The notes under the pieces: generated by a model | Databases searched by the model: none | Told to the model about the DNA's origin: nothing | The model's input: only the letters and a program-made list of their open reading frames with translations | Part shown: piece after piece, positions 61,593-64,000 of the stretch | Numbering within the stretch: the first letter of the stretch is position 1 | How the letters are laid out: each line of letters opens with the position of its first letter | From: Rhodococcus sp. UNC23MFCrub1.1 | GTDB lineage: Bacteria > Actinomycetota > Actinomycetes > Mycobacteriales > Mycobacteriaceae | Length of the DNA stretch: 64,000 nt | Reading direction: 5' to 3' | Assembly (NCBI RefSeq): GCF_000686025.1 | Contig: NZ_JMLQ01000006.1 | Span: forward strand, 186,001-250,000 | Program-made: the position numbers and the translations under genes

Positions 61593-61646
61593 CGTGAACC
61601 TCTCTCGTTCTCGCCGTGTCGCGGGACGCGATGCGGCTGTCCCGAT

Positions 61647-61672
61647 CTACCCGGCACCCGGTGGTGGGAAAC
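61647..61672 (-). promoter_or_regulatory. SigF-type promoter of PfpI gene
   Basis: On the minus strand GTTTC (61672-61668), 15 bp, GGGTAG (61652-61647), the same spacing as the rsbW-sigF promoter. It lies 55 bp upstream of the PfpI start. Confidence 0.65.
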
Positions 61673-61686
61673 GGCACACCCTCGGC

Positions 61687-61713
61687 GGGTTGGATCGGCC
61701 CGGGCGCGGGTAT
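61687..61713 (+). promoter_or_regulatory. SigF-type promoter of small membrane protein gene
   Basis: GGGTTG (61687-61692), 15 bp, GGGTAT (61708-61713), back-to-back with the PfpI promoter. The transcript would start near 61720, 75 nt before the gene at 61797. Confidence 0.65.
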
Positions 61714-61796
61714 CTGCCCTTCGACCGGATGGTGAGCACGTCCGATCGAGGCGCCGCTGCGTTCACCGAGAGGTGACGCGGGAGAGGGGAACACCA

Positions 61797-62051
61797 GTGA
61801 GCACACCGACAGTGGACGCGGCCGGAGCGGTCGTGCCCGACACCGCCGGCGATGCCGCCGAGGCACCCGTGATGACCTGCCTCTTCGAGCACACCACGGC
61901 GGGAATCGTCCTGATGGTCGCCCTGTGCGCCGGGATGGCGGCCTTCGTGGCGGCCGCGGTGAACTCCTTCGCCCTGGGAGCCCTGGTCGGTGTCCTCATG
62001 ATCGGTATGGCCGGTATGGCCGTGGTGTTGGTTCCGGTCGAGCGCCGGTAA
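61797..62051 (+). CDS. Small two-helix membrane protein
   Basis: 84 aa. A polar 30-residue N-terminus is followed by two hydrophobic helices (about 34-54 and 58-79) and a short basic end. No domain is recognised; similar short proteins are found near stress genes in actinobacteria. GTG 61797 has a GGAGAGGGGA ribosome site at 61781-61790. A SigF-type promoter lies about 85 bp upstream. It precedes another small gene by 44 bp. Confidence 0.7.
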   Translation: MSTPTVDAAGAVVPDTAGDAAEAPVMTCLFEHTTAGIVLMVALCAGMAAFVAAAVNSFALGALVGVLMIGMAGMAVVLVPVERR

Positions 62052-62095
62052 CCTCGGAACGGCCCACGCAGACTCACCGAGGGAGGGAACGACAG

Positions 62096-62278
62096 ATGCC
62101 CGATTTCACGAGCCCGGAACTTCCCGTCGAGGACGCTCTCGAGCAGGAGCGGGACACGGTGCGGGACGACGACACCGACGCGGTCACGCCCACGGTCGCC
62201 GTGACGTACGACGCCTCCGACGCGGACCTGCTCGAGCAGAGTCGCGACGTCCCGCTCGACGACGAGCACGACCGCTAG
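62096..62278 (+). CDS. Small acidic conserved protein
   Basis: 60-aa, strongly acidic protein ending DADLLEQSRDVPLDDEHDR. This C-terminal motif (EQxRxVPLDxDxxR) recurs in short actinobacterial proteins of unknown function. No domain or membrane segment. ATG 62096 follows a GAGGGAGGGAA ribosome site. Possibly co-transcribed with the preceding small membrane gene, hence SigF-linked; inference. Confidence 0.65.
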   Translation: MPDFTSPELPVEDALEQERDTVRDDDTDAVTPTVAVTYDASDADLLEQSRDVPLDDEHDR

Positions 62279-62284
62279 GCGCCT

Positions 62285-63097
62285 CTATTCGTCGACGAGT
62301 GGGTGGTCGACCGCGTTGAAGCGTGAGGGCGAACCGCCCGCTTCCGCGACACCGTGGATGCCGCCCCACACCATCATGGTGAGGTAGTCGATGAGGTCCG
62401 CTGCCGACATCGACCGGTTCGAGATCCACCAGTGCGTGGCCAACTGGACGCCGCCCACGATCCCGTACGACCAGGGCAGCGAGCCGCCCGAGTCCATCTC
62501 CATCCGGCGCAGGCGCTCACCGAGCACCGTCGCCAGCAGTTCGGCGATCATGCGCTCCGACTCGGCGACCACGTCGCGGTTCGGCCCCGAGCTGTTCGAC
62601 ATCGCGTACAGGTAGACCTCGGGGTCGTCCGCGACGGTCTCCACGTACGCGGCGACCACCTGGCGGGTGAGGTTGTACTCGTCGAGCTCGACGCTGATCG
62701 CGTCGTAGATCCGCGGTGCGAGAGTCGTCTCCACATATCGCTCGAGCGTCGCGTTGGTCAGATCGTTCTTGTCGTGGAAGTAGCGGTACAGAACGGTCTT
62801 CGAGATACCGATCTCGGTGGCGATCTCGTCCATGCCGATGTTGCGGCCGCGCAGCCGGATGGCGGCGAGAGTGCCGTCCACCAGTTCCTCGCGACGGGCG
62901 ATCTTGTGCTCGCGCCAGCGTCGCTTGCGGCCGTCCGGCTTGTCCGTGCGGGCGTCGGTCGCGGTGTCGTCGGAATCCGGCTTCACCGTCTCGGCCCTGG
63001 CGGAACGGGTTCGCCCGGTCTTCCGGGCCCCGGTCTCGTCGGCGTCCTGGTCGGCGGTGTCCCCGTCGCTCTTCCTCGCTGCCGATCTGCTCGCCAC
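62285..63097 (-). CDS. TetR family transcriptional regulator with long charged N-terminus
   Basis: 270 aa, longer than the usual 190-220 because of about 55 N-terminal residues rich in Asp, Arg and Thr. The helix-turn-helix is GMDEIATEIGISKTVLYRYF at about 88-107, ending in the typical HDKNDL. The ligand domain includes YLYAMSNSSGPNRDVV. GTG 63097 is the start, with GGACGGAG 9 nt upstream; starts inside the charged tail are possible. It is divergent from the DUF445 gene, a possible target. Confidence 0.85.
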   Translation of the reverse strand: MASRSAARKSDGDTADQDADETGARKTGRTRSARAETVKPDSDDTATDARTDKPDGRKRRWREHKIARREELVDGTLAAIRLRGRNIGMDEIATEIGISKTVLYRYFHDKNDLTNATLERYVETTLAPRIYDAISVELDEYNLTRQVVAAYVETVADDPEVYLYAMSNSSGPNRDVVAESERMIAELLATVLGERLRRMEMDSGGSLPWSYGIVGGVQLATHWWISNRSMSAADLIDYLTMMVWGGIHGVAEAGGSPSRFNAVDHPLVDE

Positions 63098-63262
63098 GCG
63101 CGTGTACTCCGTCCCGATGTCCGACTGCGCTTCTGGCGCACTCGTGTGCGGCGGCGCATGTCACGTCGCCCACTCCAACAGTAGTGCCCGGCGCCGTCGG
63201 ACCCGCGTCCGGGCGAGACGTCGTCGCCGGTCGGGGCACGAGTCGCGCGCCGACCCTGCACA

Positions 63263-64000
63263 ATGGAGTCGGTGCAGCTCATGACATTCGACGAGGACGT
63301 CAAACGACGCGACCTCCGCAAGATGAAGATCGTCGCCACCGGCTTCCTGGTGTTCGCCTCCATCGTCTATCTCTTCTGCCGGTGGCAGGAGTCCCGCGGC
63401 GCCGGCGGCTGGGTCGGTTTCGTCCGGGCGGCGTCGGAGGCGGGCATGGTCGGCGCGCTCGCCGACTGGTTCGCCGTCACCGCTCTCTTCAAGCACCCCA
63501 TGGGTCTGAAGATCCCGCACACCGCGATCATCAAGCGGAAGAAGGACCAGCTCGGCACCAGCCTCGGATCGTTCGTCGGGCAGAACTTCCTCGCCGTCGA
63601 CGTCGTGTCGCAGAAGGTCGAGTCCGCGCGCATCCCGCTGCGCCTCGGCACCTGGCTCGCCGACCCGGCCCACGCCGACCGTGTCGCGGAGGAGACGGCG
63701 ACCGTGCTGCGCGGCTTCCTCGACGTGCTCGACGACGAGGACATTCAGCAGGTCATCGACAACACCATCGTCAAGCGCCTCGGTGATCCGCAGTGGGGCC
63801 CGCCGATCGGACGCGTCCTGGGCTCGCTGCTCGAGGACAACCGGCAGAAACCACTGATCGACCTGCTCGCCGAGCGCGCACACGAATGGGCCCAGAACAG
63901 CCTGCCGACCATCGACCGGATCGTGTCGAGGGACTCTCCGTCCTGGTCGCCGAAGTTCGTCGATGTGCTTCTCGGAGAACGCATCCACCGCGAACTCGTG
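63263..64000 (+). CDS. DUF445 family membrane protein (3' end outside window)
   Basis: The first 246 codons of a DUF445 protein (family length about 400-450); the frame is still open at the window edge. One transmembrane helix KIVATGFLVFASIVYLF is at about 22-38, then RAASEAGMVGALADWFAVTA and LFKHPMGLKIPHTAIIKRKK, the family signature. The function is unknown; members are predicted inner-membrane proteins. ATG 63263 is taken; an in-frame ATG at 63281 would shorten it by six residues. Confidence 0.85.
   Translation, partial: MESVQLMTFDEDVKRRDLRKMKIVATGFLVFASIVYLFCRWQESRGAGGWVGFVRAASEAGMVGALADWFAVTALFKHPMGLKIPHTAIIKRKKDQLGTSLGSFVGQNFLAVDVVSQKVESARIPLRLGTWLADPAHADRVAEETATVLRGFLDVLDDEDIQQVIDNTIVKRLGDPQWGPPIGRVLGSLLEDNRQKPLIDLLAERAHEWAQNSLPTIDRIVSRDSPSWSPKFVDVLLGERIHRELV

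Overview
The window is high-GC DNA from a mycolic-acid actinobacterium, most likely Rhodococcus or a close Nocardiaceae relative. This is inferred from a complete YrbE-Mce lipid-import operon, a GroEL2-type chaperonin under a CIRCE operator, a RamB-type acetate regulator beside isocitrate lyase, F420/deazaflavin-type oxidoreductases and a SigF/RsbW stress module. About 66 genes are visible. No tRNA, rRNA, CRISPR array, transposase or phage gene was recognised. The order groEL2, prolyl oligopeptidase, lpd, CMD-family gene, ramB, aceA, fadB2 matches, from memory, the order in the Rv0440-Rv0468 part of Mycobacterium tuberculosis. The other blocks therefore look like lineage-specific material around an old backbone.

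Layout. 1-6.7 kb: EamA-type transporter (cut by the window edge), HAD phosphatase, soluble Ser/Thr kinase with a proline-rich repeat tail, asparagine-type permease, groEL2. 6.7-11.6 kb: DUF559-type nuclease-fold protein, MpaB-type oxygenase divergent from a TetR regulator, an epoxide-hydrolase-like gene broken by one in-frame TAG, a small monooxygenase, and a stand-alone LigD-type polymerase. 11.7-20.7 kb: a tightly overlapping nucleotide-sugar/glycan cluster (two NovU-like C-methyltransferases, glucose-1-phosphate cytidylyltransferase, PIG-L deacetylase, SDR epimerase, RmlC-like epimerase on the opposite strand, GT2, flippase, class III aminotransferase). This is the best candidate here for an undescribed pathway. 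20.7-34.7 kb: amine oxidase, htpG, secreted proteins, zwf, PspC, PPK2, prolyl oligopeptidase, a GT2-like fragment, a TMEM175-type channel, M19 dipeptidase, deazaflavin enzyme and aldo/keto reductase.

34.7-42.2 kb holds central carbon and lipid genes: lpd, CMD protein, an XRE regulator with a membrane partner, ramB, aceA and fadB2. 42.3-50.7 kb is the mce operon (yrbEA, yrbEB, mceA-F and one Mce-associated protein). It is placed next to fadB2 and isocitrate lyase, so lipid uptake, beta-oxidation and the glyoxylate shunt are adjacent. 50.7-64 kb: methyltransferase, zinc alcohol dehydrogenase, second PPK2, sigF-rsbW with a divergent STAS antagonist, PHP protein, two c-di-GMP enzymes overlapping tail to tail, F420-type PPOX protein, DJ-1/PfpI protein, two small stress-type proteins, TetR and DUF445 (cut by the window edge).

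Regulation readable in the DNA: a CIRCE element with a sigma-A-like promoter at groEL2; three SigF-type promoters (GTTT-like, 15 bp, GGGTA-like) upstream of rsbW-sigF, the PfpI gene and a small membrane-protein gene; palindromes overlapping the promoters of the XRE gene and adhC; and at least a dozen start codons lying 6-8 nt after a TAnnnT hexamer with no Shine-Dalgarno sequence, implying leaderless mRNAs.
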